The notes beneath the pieces were generated by a model, which saw only the letters and a program-made list of their open reading frames with translations, did not search any database and was not told where the DNA came from. Made by a program: the position numbers and the translations under genes. Shown here in pieces: positions 44,201-59,200 of a stretch of DNA of 64,000 bases. How positions within the stretch are numbered: the stretch's first letter is position 1; each line of letters opens with the position of its first letter. Source of the stretch: Cymodocea nodosa (lineage: Eukaryota > Streptophyta > Magnoliopsida > Alismatales > Cymodoceaceae); the NCBI GenBank assembly GCA_036874045.1, contig CM072347.1:684501-748500 (forward strand), in the 5' to 3' direction.

Positions 44201-47200
44201 TTTTTTATCTTCAAGGCCATTCCTCTCTACCTTTCTTGCAACTTGCCTTATGCATTCATTGTATGAATGACTCAACTTGCATTTCTCTTTATTTGCTCAT
44301 TTCCAACGATTTTTTTCTCTTATGTAGGTTTTGGAAAGTGTTATCAAATATCGGTGGAATGCATTGCCAGTTGAGCAACGAGATGGAATTAAGAATTACA
44401 TATCAGATGTTATTGTACAGGTGGTTTATAATTTTACTTCTCTCTAAGGGTCTAGTTATGGCTTTAAATATGATTATGTTGTACATTTTGATATATGTGT
44501 TTGCATTTATATTATATGTAATTTTTTGATTATCTTTTCATCATATTGTGTTTTCACAGCTGTCAAGCAATGAATTGTCTTTTCGTAAAGAAAGACTTTA
44601 TGTTAATAAGCTCAATGTTATATTGGTTCAGGTATATTCATTCTTGCCTTTCTCCCACCATCTTGCTGTTTTATGGATGTCAATTATAAATTGATTGATT
44701 TCTGTTAGGCTTCTTGCATGTGCTTTGCTTCAGTTTGTCATGCATTGATGTGGTTTCACATATTTGTAACTATAAAAAATCCAAGATTTATGTATGAATC
44801 TCCCCTTAAGATTTATTCCATAATTTGTCTTATGATAACAATTCCTTGTCCAAGGTTTATATGTCAATCCATGATTCCTTTTACAACATTTATTATTATG
44901 TTGTCTAATAGTCTCTAGTGTACATGTTTAATATATACTGATTTGCAATGTTTTTTCAAAATCCATTATATTTCTTTAATGATCAAAATAGTTGAATTTT
45001 TCTCTTGTTAGGCAAGAACCAAAAAGATTGCCTCCTTATCTCTTCCAAGTGTTCTTTTGTTTGGCATGTACAATCTTGTGCCCTATTCAAGCATATCCAA
45101 GGCTTTTTTCTGTATAATGGTATGAAATATATGTTGGTGTGTTACAGGTTCTGAAACATGAGTGGCCTTCTAGATGGCAATCTTTCATTCCTGATCTTGT
45201 TTCTGCTGCCAAGAGCAGTGAAACGATTTGTGAAAATTGCATGGCAATCTTAAAGGTGCATTTATGAATTTTTTAATTTTATTATATGACATCGATGAAA
45301 TTTGACATGCCAAGAAATTCATCTTGCAGCTTCTCAGTGAAGAAGTCTTTGATTTCTCTAGAGGGGAGATGACCAAACAAAAGATCAAAGATCTAAAACA
45401 GTCACTAAACAGGTAATACAAATGTCACAGCCTAAGTATTTGATGCTTTTGCATCAACTTGTTTTAGTTCAATCCTTGATTACATTGTTTTTTGGTTCTT
45501 GAGCAGTGAGTTTCAACTTATTCATGAATTATGCTTGTATGTATTATCTGCGGCTTCCCAAAGAACAGAGTTGATGCGTGCTACATTGGCAACCCTTCAT
45601 GCATTTCTCTCATGGATTCCTTTGGCCTATATATTTGAATCTCCATTGGTTTGAATGAAGCCATTTATGTCATCTCATTCTTACAATTGTTCATTTAGAA
45701 TCGCATGATACTTATACCTTTTCTATTTGTTTCTATGATCACCTAGCTTGAAAGACTTTTGCACATTTTACCTGAGCCACCATACAGAAATCTCACTCTT
45801 CAGTGCTTAACTGAGGTATGATATTCTGTTTCTTTTAATTAGTAAATAGGTATGATATATGGTGCATCTTGGAAGTGTGCTGTTTAAAATGTGGCATTTT
45901 TTTTCTTCTGTAGGTTGCAATACTTAGTTTTGGTGAATTCTATGATGTACAGTATGTCAAGTTGTATACCATTTTCATGATGCAATTACGGGTATGACCA
46001 TCATTCTAGAGTTTCATCAGCTCAACCAATGTCTATATGATGATTTAATTTTGCACTTTTCAGCATACTTTTATAATATTGTTAATTGATTTTGCTCCTG
46101 ATCTTGATTCCCTTATTCTCAGACTATCATACCTTCTATACCAAGCATTCCAGAAGCATATTCTAATGGTTCCAGTGAGGAACAGGTATTTAAGGATTTT
46201 CCTACTGCTAAAAAAGGATTTTGATATCTGACATTCATAAACATTTTCCCATGGCAATTTGTGACCGCATGTGTGGGAATTTTGCACAGGCATTCATACA
46301 GAACTTGGCACTATTCTTCACATCATTTTACAAGGCAAGTTAATTCTCTTTGTTTCGCTTGTGACAAAAACTGCAGTTCAAAGTCAACTAGATTTGGAAG
46401 GTTAATAGATGATTCCTATTATTTGACTAAAAAATTATATACCTTGTTTAACACCATCAAACTCAAGTGGGTTTATTAGGTGATTCATATTTTTTTGTTT
46501 AAGAAACATATATACTTTGGTAAGCACCATCTCAACCAGGAAGTAACATCATTTATTTGGTATGTTAAGTTTAATCAACACTTTAGATTCTGAATCTGAA
46601 TTCTTGATCCTGATCACTCAGTAGTAAACAATGAATTCACCATTGGTTTCCCTTCTAGAAATTTGTGTCAAGTGATCCAAAGCTTCTACATACATTGGTT
46701 AATGGGCTTGTTCATAGGGATTTGGTGATTTTTGACAATAAAATAGGCTGAATCTTATTAATCATTAAGCTTCTTCCTGATACAAGAGGAGATCATGTCT
46801 ACATCCATTTGTGTAGGACTTCATAAAATCATTGCCAATCTGATTCCCATACCCCCTATTCTTTTGCTTTGCAAACTGTCAACCAAGACGTCAAATGGAG
46901 AGATTAGAACTTCCTTTACGCCATTTCCTCTCCTTTCTAGGGTATCGTCCATTCTGATCAGTGTCATAAAATGCCATTGAAGGTTCTTGTGTTTATGTGG
47001 TTGTGAACACATGACACCTTTTCACCAAGAGTTACAGGGCTAAATGAGTTCCTGGAGACAATGTTGGCCGTTCTTTCTGTGGTGATGATGGCGAAGAGGT
47101 TGAACACTTTTTCTTTAGGTGTGACATAGCTTCCATGGTTTGGAGCAATGTTTTGAGCAGCTTGGTACAAGGAGATTTACAGTTTAGTTTGAGAACATGT

Positions 47201-50200
47201 GCTACAGGAGATCCAGCTCATGATCAAGTGGAAGTTCTCTTTGTCAACTTAGAATCCTATGGACATTCCATGACACATGCTGGAGCCTTTGGAATGTTAG
47301 GAATGACATTATTTTTTTCCAAGATATCTTGTTATCCTGAAGATATCTTGCTTCATGTATGGTCTTACTTAGCAATGGGAGTGTCTCTTGTAATGGGGAT
47401 GGGAGATGGGAATGAGACTTCTATGTTTCCTCCTTTTTCAGTTGATTCTCATCAATGAATTTCTTTGTAGCCTGGTTATTCTTATCTAGCAAGATATAAC
47501 TTTACCCTTTGTCAAAAAAATTCACCCCTTTAGGAACAATAATAAAAGAGTCATCTTTCCTTGCTAAAGAATCAAAAGGCCCTAAAGCCAATAATATCTT
47601 GGGTTGGTTTCTTTGAAATTTTATCCCTCAAATCATATTTTAGTGGTTTTTAGTTAAGGAAAAACTTATTTGTCATCATAGGCATTACTCATTAGACCAA
47701 AAGGGTATTGGGAGGGTATTCACAACATTGAATTTGCGTTGCCAAGCTTGAACACTCAGGAAATGGATTACTTAGTGCACAGTGTCATGAAGAATTGTAG
47801 ATTGATACAAGTACATATACCCACTTGTGTGCCATTTTTGGGATTTAAGATGGTAAAACATATTATCTTAGCCAATATGTTTAAAGTTTAAATGATACCA
47901 TTGCATAAGCTATAGAGAAACTGTTGCCATGTAGGATTACCTAAAATGAAGCAATTATTGAAATTCATCTAGACTTAGGAATGAATGTTATTGAAGAAAA
48001 ATTTATATCTTTAATGTTGACGGTTGCAGTATTGGCATTTTTTCCCCCCATAATTTGCCACTTCTATGTGGTTTTACATGATCAGGATAGATTTAACTTT
48101 CTATTGTTAATACTTTTCTGCCTGAGGTTTTCTCCATGCAGAAGTAACATGTCAATATTATTATTTAACCTATGCAGTCCCATATCCGTGTACTTGAATC
48201 GACACCAGATAACAGATCTGCATTACTAATGGGGCTTGAATATTTGATCAATATATCATATGTTGATGATACAGAAGTCTTTAAGGTTCTATTATCCTGC
48301 ACATATTCTTTTATAATTGTATTCTCCCTCATCTTCAAAGAATGATGGCATAGCATATGATTTGTGGTTGGCAGGTTTGCTTGGATTATTGGAATGTGCT
48401 AGTCCTTGAGCTCTTTGAGGCACAACACAACCTTGAAAATCCTGCAGTTAGTGCAAGCCTGATTGGGCTTCAGGTAATTTTTCACCTTTGCATCATGATT
48501 TTGAGCTTTTACTAATACCTTGTAATCATCAGTAATATGAACTTTTTTTTGAAAGTGAAATGGATGAATCTCATTAATACACAATAGGATACATCCAAGG
48601 GTAAGAAGATTTACCAGAGTGTGATTGAAAAAAGTAAACAGAATAATTCAGTAAATGTTGTAGAGATTTTAAAAAAGAAGCCCAGGTCACTCACCAAAAT
48701 TTAACATGCCCCACAATCTTTCCCAGAATAATCCAATCTTTCCCAGGCAGCAATTTGTGTGTGTTAACTTCAGGAGCTTGTGTATTGATGGTGTGTGTTT
48801 ATGGGAAAAATGGCCCTTTTTCCAAATTGTTTTCCCCAGTTTTTCAAAAGAGAAATTGATGAGGTGAAAAATGTTTAATTACCATTTAAATGGCCATTTT
48901 TTTTCTACGACACAGACAGACTAATACTCTTCAATAATATTACTTAATACTTATTACAACTTGGCTCCCACAATGAGAGGAAGAATACATTATAATGATT
49001 GTTGAGATATATAACTCCTGATTTCTGTTTAGTTCTACAACTGGTTTGCCTTTCTGATAAACTTGGGCTTAGAACATGGTATACCACTGTAATTATAAAA
49101 CTTGCTTCAATTCATTCAAAAATTCTCTGAGATTGCAAACAGCTAGCTAAGCTATATATTCAGTGCTTTTTGGAATAGAATAGTGGGTCAATTTATAGAA
49201 TTGATTGCATTTGATTTCTCTACTGATGTTGGTGGAGGCATAGTAATTCTAGTTGTTATCTGCTATGATGTTTAGAGTTTTCTATCTATTTATGTTAATG
49301 TGTATGTACTCATATGCAGCATATTTATGATCACACATTTACTTGTCTCTTATAGATGCCTGTGATTCCTGGGATGGTTGATAGTCTTGGATCGCAACTT
49401 TTTCAAAGGAGGCAGCTTTATTCTGAGCCAATGTCAAAATTAAGAATGCTCATGATTTGTCGGATGGCTAAGCCTGAAGAGGTTCTGATTGTGGAGGATG
49501 AAAATGGTAATATTGTTCGTGAAACCATGAAGGACAACGATGTTCTTGTCCAGTACAAGGTAAAATGATGGATTGCATATCTTTACTCCCAATGCTAACT
49601 TAGAGAGAAATGTAGATACATACACATAAATTTGATTTCTTATTTTTTGCATTCTGAACTCATAGTTCTTTTAATTTGCACTCTTTGATGGCTATTGCAG
49701 TTCCTTCTGGCCCAAGCCAACTATATAAGCAATGTCTTGTTTGCTATCATTAATTAATTTATTTTCACCATACAGATCATGAGGGAAACATTAATTTATT
49801 TGGCCCATCTTGATCATGATGATACTGAGAAGCAGGTATGTTTGCTTCTTGTTGGCATTGTCTTTCTTTTTCTTTGAACAATCAAATCAATGAGATCCTT
49901 TGCACAAAAGAGCTTTCATGAGTATCCCGTGCAATTTCAGTTTCCTAGATGCAAACCATAGACAAGTTTGAACTTTAAACTGTATCCTTTATTTTTCTAT
50001 TTCTGTGGAGCTTTAAGGGCATTTTTTCCATTACAGCCTTTGACTGTGATAGCGACACACACAAGCTGTAGATTTATAAATAAGCACATTAACAACTAGT
50101 TCGTGCAACTCTATATTTATAACTTATTAATACTTGATAACCTATAAGCTTAGACCTTAGGTTATGTTAATAAATAATACAATATCCTAACTTCAGATTA

Positions 50201-53200
50201 TATAAGTATTATATATTAGAATGAGGTGATTGTTGATTAGTCCACATAAAATCTAAAATTCAATATTATGCTATCATAGTTAGAGGGAATAGTATTTTTA
50301 AGTTTTATGAAGTAATGGATAATATAATTATATTAATAAATTAAATTTTTATAAATCTTAACATATATATGTATCTTATCTTATTTTAATTAAATTATGC
50401 TAAAATAGAGAAATCATCATTACTATATTACCATTTCATCATGTGAGAATACAAGAGATAAGTGGAAGTAGATTTTCTCAATAGCAAGCATAAGCCTTTA
50501 TATATAGAAGTTACATAGAGAGGACAAACATATCTTAAGCAATGTTAAACTAGACGCACAACACCCATATAATCCTAATACATTACTACTAATACTCCCC
50601 CTTAAGCTAAGGCATCTAGCTTGCAAAAGATCCAATAAAAACTCAACAAACTTAAACATAATAGGAAATAACAAATACATAAAGGAATATAAAAAATCTA
50701 TTGTTGCAGAAGTAGTAGTAACATGTAGTAATAGTTGTTGTAGCAGAAATGGTAGCAATAGAAATAATCTAAGTCTATGATTAACTATATGCTAAGTAGT
50801 AGATTAACCATTGGATACAATCTGAAATGATAAAACAGATAGACAAATGTGGTTTAGCCTTAGAAAGTAGGTAGATGGATGTGATCTACCCTTAGAATTT
50901 TTTTGAATGAATTTTTTTTAACATATACTCCCACCATTTTTTTGAACATGATTTTTACATAATAAAGTTTTCCATTTTTATTCTCTCTCCCCTTTTTTTT
51001 TTCTTTTTCTCCTTTTCTCTCTCTCTTTTTGGTCCTTTTTTTCCTCTTTTTCCCTTTTCTTTTCCTTCTCTTCTCCTTCTTCCCCCTTGTTTGCAACTCT
51101 TCTCTTCCTCTACAACCCTAATTGGTGTCAACGTGTGGTGACATCGTGGCAAATGTGTTGGTAATCAATGCTAGTGCTGCCTCACAATTACAATGCCCAG
51201 ATTTGCCATTGAATTGCTGGGTTCTGTGAGTTGCCATCATCAAAGGTGGAACCATGTGGCAGTGATGGTAGGAGGTCTTGACAGTGGCAGGGAATTTGAG
51301 GAAGTAGATGGTGGCTGTAAGGAGAGAAGGTTGTGAAACCCTTGTCGGTATTGGCTGTGGTCTAGAGGGGTCTAGGGTTTTCCCCTGTGTTGTCAATGGA
51401 AAAGGTGACGACACTAGTGATCTTGCTCCCAATTTGAAATGTGACAACATTGTAGGCACATGCTGGATCATCTAATGTGCTTCACTATTCCTTGGCATTG
51501 TCAAATTGTAGTAAGAGGAGAAGGAAGTCTGGGAGAGGGACTGATACTGGAAAGAGATTGAGGGTTGCAATTCTAGGTGTTGAAACTAGTAGTGGTTGTA
51601 GACAGGAAGTGGGGATAGCCTGGTGATGCTGGCAAGTAGATAAAGCCATGACTTGGAGCTGTGCCTGGCAGCAGGGAATGTTGAAGAAGTGTTGGCAGCA
51701 GCCATGTGCTTGTGATGAGCCTTGATGCAGCAATCAAAAGAAAAAGGGGAAGGGAAAAAGGGGCTGCTAAGAAGAGAGGGGTGGCTGGTGGTTGTTGGGA
51801 GAAGGGTGATGACTAGAGTTTCCCTCCTCCATACTTGAATCTTTCACACTTTTGAACTTTCAAAACTTAAGAGAGAACAAACATAAGCCACTATGTATAG
51901 AAGTTATGGAGAGAGGACAAACATTCCTTAGGCAATGTGGGACTAAACCCTCAACACCCATATAATCCTAATACATTACCACTATAACACATACCATCTA
52001 GCATTATATCTAAGATTTTATATTTCAGATTATTCATGTATTTCTATATTCTATCCATACCTCTTTCATCTAATATCCCATTTGTATGTGTATTTGAGAT
52101 AAATTCGTATTCATTTGTTCTAATGTCCTATTTGTATGTGTATTTGACATAAATCTGTATTTGTTTGATTTAATCAGTAGTATGAACTATATTTATATCT
52201 GGTAAAAATCCATATCTGTTTCTCTTATATTTGAACCATATCCATATCCATATCCATTTTTAAGGATATGTAATTTAAATTAGCTCTCAATATCCATATT
52301 TGAAACTTGAAAATGGATATAGATATGGAAATACTTGTATCCATCTATTTGCATCCCCATGTGTTGTGCATTATTGCACAGAACATTCCTTTTGAGTACT
52401 TTTTTATATCTAAATGAATCTATACTCAAAATTATTACCTGAACATTCTTAGAAAACTGGATTGCATGGCAGAAAGTCAATAAAAAATTTGCTGGTCTAT
52501 TTCAGATGTTAAACAAACTTGGCAAACAGTTGACTGGGGAGGACTGGTCATGGAATAACCTAAACACACTTTGTTGGGCAATTGGTTCAATCTCTGGTTC
52601 TATGGCAGAAGAGCAGGTAATAATTTTTAAATTTAGTTTCTTGCAAGTTACTTATTTGCCCCAGAGCTACTTCTATGTAATTCTTGTCAGATTGCCTTGT
52701 ATACGTTTTGGTTAGGCTTTAGTGTTTTAATATCATATAGGAGGTTTCCTTTTTTTTGCTCTCTGTTACATGATGCACTCAATTCTGTTCTGCTTCAAAA
52801 TGGAAAAAAAATAAAAAGAAATCTTATTTGTCATGCAAAAGGCTTTGAAATTCCTGTCCTTGCTTATTTATTGGCAAACTATTTGTATCTTTCTATCCTT
52901 TTTTTCCCAAAAATTCATTTTAGGTATGAAATAACTCACATTTCAAAATTTATAGATTTTTTTTCAAATGTGTCTTCTTGAAGTTGTTTTTAAGCTGTGA
53001 CAAGCTTTATTGAAACATCCAGAAATTATGTTTTATTTTATTTTATATTCCTTTTGAGCGGCTTGTTCTATTGCACTTTTTCTTTTGTATGGGTTGATTG
53101 AAATGAATTGTCAATAAATAAATTGTTCCGAATCAAACTTATTCTTGTTAAAACAACCGGAATTGTTCTGTTAATCTATCTGAATTGAACGCAGTTGGAA

Positions 53201-56200
53201 AAATCCTGACCAAACTTAATTTGTTTGCTTAAATACCTGCAAACAATAACAATATGGTTTATTCCGAAATGTTTGTAATCTATCAGTCTTATTGGGAAAA
53301 TTATAGTGGCTGGTGAGAAGCCTTCTTGAAGGCTAGGAGTGGTCTGTCTTCCTGTTTGAGGGCCAGAGAACTGGTAATGGGGAGGGGAAGGAGCAAGAAG
53401 TGGTGGGGGAAGAATCAGTGCTTGTGTTTAGAGTTTGGTTGCATGACTTTTGCTTGTTGAGACCTGGTGGTTTCTAGAGGCATCAAACAGAGTAGTGGTC
53501 CCTGCAGTCATTGGAGTAATGACTTTGTCATGTCTATTGTGGGTTTGTTGATGGGGGTTGTGTCTATTGCTTTGGCTTCACAAAAAAGAGAACTTATCTT
53601 GACGGAGGCAGGTGGCTCTCCTGATGGTGTCATTTGGAGGAGTCAGCTTAGTAGGTGCCTCATCATTGTCATTCCTGATTTTTCTATGGAGTGGCTCATC
53701 TTTGACTTGTTCTCATAATATGGCCCAAAGATACACAAATAAAAAGATGCCTGTCCTTAATATTTGCTTTGATTTTAGGATCTCCCACTATAATTATGGA
53801 AAAAGAATTAGCTGAACCAACCAAACTTTAACTCATGTCAGTTGTTAATTAACACAATTTCGTTTAGATTAAGTTTGCCTGTTAATGGATAATCTGCAGC
53901 CCTATCTGGTTCTTCTGTGATGACCTCTTGGCTGTAGTTGATTGGATTTTTGTCTCATAGTTTTGGTTATATTTCATCTTTTCTTCTCCAGATAAAATGT
54001 TGGGAGAATATAGTCTTTTATGTATTAAGTTTTAAGTTCAAAGATCTACATAAAAAAAATTGATATTTTCCTCTGACTTTCTTATTTTCAAGAATTGCAA
54101 CGTTTAGACAGTTACACTTATTTGTCAGTGATAGTCATTTTGAATATTGAAATTGGCATCACATTTGTCCAGATCTTCCTAAACTTCTGCCATTGATTGT
54201 ACATTTAAGTTTGGATCGTATATCACTGTAATATGCTGTATTATCTAAATTTATTGTTGTGGAAATTCTCTCTCTTTATCTGAGTGTTCATTGCAAGTTT
54301 GTATTTGCTAGTAAGAAACTTGATATGAAAAAGACTGAAAAATATTTTTGCATGACCTTAGATTGATATGACTATATTTGAACCTTGATTATGGAAGCCT
54401 TTGGTATGTTAATGTTATTGCTTGCATGGATTTCAGTTAATTTGCTTGTCCAAGCTCACATAATTGTTTACTTGCAGGAAAATAGGTTTCTGGTTCTGGT
54501 TATCCGTGACCTGCTGAACTTGTGTGAAATAACGAAAGGAAAAGATAACAAAGCAGTTATTGCTAGCAACATAATGTGTGAATTGTGACAATTGGAATAT
54601 TCTTTCTTTTAAATTGCTGTTTTGCTTTTAAATTTTATGGCCTTGTCAATGATATTGACAGGTATGTTGTGGGGCAATATCCAAAGTTTCTGAGAGCCCA
54701 CTGGAAGTTTCTGAAAACAGTTGTCAATAAATTGTTTGAATTTATGCATGAAACTCATCCAGGAGTTCAGGTAATCTCTTTTCTTCTATTTGCCTTTTGA
54801 GTTGTGTGCATCACTCTTGGCTGGCCTCTACTTGTATATCCATTTTTTGATGAAAAGTATAGGATGGTTCTCATTAAGATATTATCACTTGGGAGGTGTA
54901 CGGTTAGAGATAGCAACAAAATTAAGTACATTACAGAATGGTAGAAACAAGAAACAAGAAACAAGAAAAGAAGATCCTAGGGGAATGACAATGGGGCCAT
55001 TGTCTCACCAGGATTGTCTGCTGTTCAATGATTTCCTGCACGTTGGGTTTATGACCTGGGAAGATGATCTTACTACGATGTAGCTAGATAGTCCAAATAC
55101 AGGGATGAATATTCAAGATGAAATAATGTTCACTTTTGTCCACTTTCCTTTGCACATCTTGATGGCAGCATCACGTAAGCAATTTAAGTGAATGTGCTGT
55201 TTTGGGAGCTCATTTCCTTCTGTAAACTTTTGTGAGAACCCTTTCTTTACATTTCAACCCCATGAACTTATATTTCTGTTTGCAGGGCTATTGTATCTAT
55301 CTCTTCCTTATGCAGCTTCTTGATCACTTCCATTAAGTCGTTTTTGTGCCAATTTGTTTTCACCTTCATCACTCTTATTCCAGATGCTAGTTGAAATGCC
55401 GCATTTCATATAGGGGATAGCTATCGAACCTGTGTCTTTAACTGAGTTAAAAAATCTTTATTGTATAAGCAAGAGGAGAAAAAAGTACCCATCTGACAAC
55501 CAACAAGGTAACATGATCAGAACAGGTTTTAGGAAGACTTGTGATCTTGACATTAGCAAATTTCATTTCTCAAAGTGGATCAATAAGCACCATATCCAAT
55601 TTAGACATTATCGGTGTATCTCTCAAATAAGACCAAGTGAATTTGTAATTTGTCGCTAAGATGTCATACAGGTAATTTTTCTCAATTTTTACAGGAGAAA
55701 TCCCTCATTCCCTTAGTAAAAAAAGAAATCCTCCAGCATACAAACTATGTTAACATCCAGCAACAACCTTTTCATCGAGTTTTGTAATGAATCATACATC
55801 ACAGAACATCCTATTGAATCGATCTACCATATTCTTGGACATAATTGTGATAAAATGACCATCCACGGAAGTGCCAATTGCTGATATCCATTTGGAAAAC
55901 CATCTCATAGTGATACCTCCTGGGGTACCCTGTGCTGGTTTACACAAAAATTCTGTAATCTTGGACCTTCCTACCTGTCATCTGAACCATTTTGATATAG
56001 AATCCATTTTTACCTCTGGTGCAGCCTTGATCATCTCTTCTTCTATCAATACCATGTCCCCTAATAATCTCTGTTTGCTTCTATCATTTGCTTCTTTGAT
56101 GTTCCATGGAAAAAGTTTCATTGTTTAAAATCATTTACTGTGCCATTCTTTCTTTTACAACTTCTTCTTATTACATAAGCTCAGCCCATCTCTTCCTGAA

Positions 56201-59200
56201 CTAATATATAATAATAGATTAGAATTCATTTGCTTCTTATTACATATTGAAATAATAGATTTTGCTCGGTCCTCTATCTCAGAATTCTTCCAGCCTAATG
56301 TCTTTAGACCCTCCCTTTAAAGTTATGGCTTTTGTTAGAGAGAACAGTATATTAGGGCTTTATGTTGTAAATGAGTTTAGTCTCACATTGCTTATTGTGT
56401 TTTTATCTTCTTTATGTAGCCTCTATATATAGAGGTCTTATTTGCTTAGGAATGGAGATATTCAACTTCTACCATATCTTGTGTTTCCAGCAAGGGTTTA
56501 AAAATTGATCTAGATTAGCAAAATATTGGCAATTCCGATTGGTTTTGTTTTGCTCAATCCCAAAACAGGTGGTATTTTCAAAAATACCAAGGTTCGAATG
56601 ATTTTGTGTCTAGGATTGGTGATGGATTGTTAAGGTTTAGCCATTTTTTGAGCTTAATGGAAGATTGATTGATCCATTGAAAGGATCAGTTGATCAGGAT
56701 TCTCAATTAAAGCCTTTGTGAAATACTTCTCCATTGATTGTTGAAGTTTTTGTTGAGTGTTAGTGCCTCTATTGAGGCATTTGATCGTTGTTTCCCACCA
56801 CCAAAATCTATTAAGGTTTTGTAGGTTGGTTGCCAGACGATGGAGGTAGAAAGAGGAAGAAGAATGGAGGGGTGGCACACATGAGAGGAAAAAAAGAAAG
56901 AGAAAAAAGAATTAAAGAAGCATGTGGAAAAAAAGGGAGAAGAGAAAGAAGAAAAAGGAAAAAAAATAGAAAAGGAAAAAGTGAAAAAATTGTTACATAA
57001 AAAAATGTTTAAAAAAAGTAAATGTATTAAAAAAATCAAAAAAAATTTATTTTTGTTAAAAATTATGTTTGCTTGTGCTTAACATTCTCTGATACTCTCA
57101 TAAACTTTATTTTCTATTTTTTAAATTAATTAATGTAAGATTTTTTTTACAAAAGATATTAATTGCATTATAAGAATAAAAATTTATAATTTACTTTAAA
57201 ATCTTACAATAAATTAAAAATTTAATTATTGTGATCATAGAGAATGGAAAGGAAAAAAAGAAAAGGGAAGGGAGAAGAAAAAAATGAAAGAAAATTATTA
57301 CATAAAAATGTTGAGAGTATTAAAAAGATCACAAAAAATCTTGATATGTTTTTTGATTTTTTTTAAATACATGTTTGCTTGTAAATAATATTCTTCTTGC
57401 ACCTATCTCTTGTATTCTCACAAACTTTATTTTCAATTTTAATTAATTTATGTAAGATTTTTTAAAAAGATATTAACTATATATTACATTTTGACAAAAT
57501 ATTCCAATATTTTCCTAGACATTCAACATGGAATTAACTTTTATATAATTCCGTTATTGAAATTATTTTTTATTAGAAGTTGTTTTCACTTATTTGTACA
57601 TAATTTAAGAGTAGTCATACGTGCAATCACTATATTTATATTAATTGACATTTTATGCATGATAATTATCTAGAAAATTTATCTAAGTTTTTTTATATAC
57701 TTATTCTAACTTTATTTTATTCTTGAATTTTAAGTTAAAATTTTAAGTTTTTTGGCCATTTCCATAGAAGTATTATGTTTCTACTGATATGATCCTCATT
57801 CTTCAATATATTTCCCTTTTTTAGAGGATCAATCCTTGATACAATGCCGACATTTGAATCCTTGGTTTCCAAAGCTTTCTTTGAAGATTCCCAGAATGAA
57901 TTCAATTGATCCATAACTAACTAAAATCTCCATGTTTTGTTGTGGGTGGAGGATGATCTCAAGGCTCTTGAGGACAACAAATATTTAATGGAGTGGTTTG
58001 CTCTTAAAGTCTTCCAGAGTTGATCTTCCTTATAGTTGAAATTTCCCAGGCGAGGGTAGGTTCATCATCAAGACAAAGCCCAGCATCACTTGCTGTCATC
58101 ACACGTGAGGGATCAGCATCTCTTGGGCTTAAATTTGTGCATGGTTGAATAGTACTAGAAGAAGCTTCTAAATTGATGATCCCAACTAATGGGCTTGAAA
58201 ATACATGTAATAGGTTCACCTTTGTGCAGAGAGTAGCAATGGTGGTTGACACTTCTCTTTTTACCCCATAATAGGTCTTAAATGTTGAATGGATATGGAG
58301 AATTTCGGACCTTGGGTTTTGCATCTTCTCAACTATAACATTTTCAATGAAGCATATTTCAAGATTTGAATCCCATGTCTTGCTTCTAACTTTACCCATT
58401 AAAGTCACCATGCCAAATTTGTCTTGGGTTGCCAATTTCCACATGAAAAGGGTCAATGGAATTGTTATTGAAACCTGGGTTGGAAGTGTGATTCTCCATG
58501 CACCTTGGGTACTCAAGTCAACTTGTTTCCATGAACAATTGATGCCCAATTCCTTGTGATTGCCTCATTGCTAGACACTTGAAACATTGCAAGAAAGATG
58601 CCACCTCTTTGTCACTGATAAAGCCTTATTGATAAAGAGGATCATTCCCTATCCACCTTCACCAACGTGCAAGTCATAAGAAATCAAGAATCTTTGATTG
58701 TGTCCCTGTGGATTTCGTATGGGTAACCAAAAGGCTTGGCCAAGGATTGTATAGTTGTTGAGGGCCCACAAATCTAGTGGTATTCTTTTCAACTCATATC
58801 ATTTTGCCATCTTGTGTTGTGGTTGTACGGGACATCCACTCCTCCCACTGAACTTTCCTATCCTTGATTGTTGTGAGACTTTCACTAAAAATTTCTTCTT
58901 TCCACAGGTCATTTGGAAATGAAATAATCAAATCTCCCTTGAAGCATTTCTTTATTGTTTTGGTGCATCATAGCATCCCTTAATCAAATCCTTCTCCTAA
59001 CAAAATGCCCTATGATGACAACTCTTCTACAAGTGCTGCATGGTCAATGCAATTCAATACCAAATGACTGAAACCCAAATGCCTAAGGCATTAGTGGGGT
59101 TTCATCCACATGCTTGTTTAATGAATTCCCTATGCTGACCTTCACTTTCTTACATTAGTTAGCTGTCAGTGTGAAATTTCTAGTTGAGAATCAGTCCTAC

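Noticed and set aside
50860-51152. Lysine/arginine/glutamate-rich frames.
   Set aside because: They are translations of the pyrimidine tract of a repeat element; there is no complexity or conservation.
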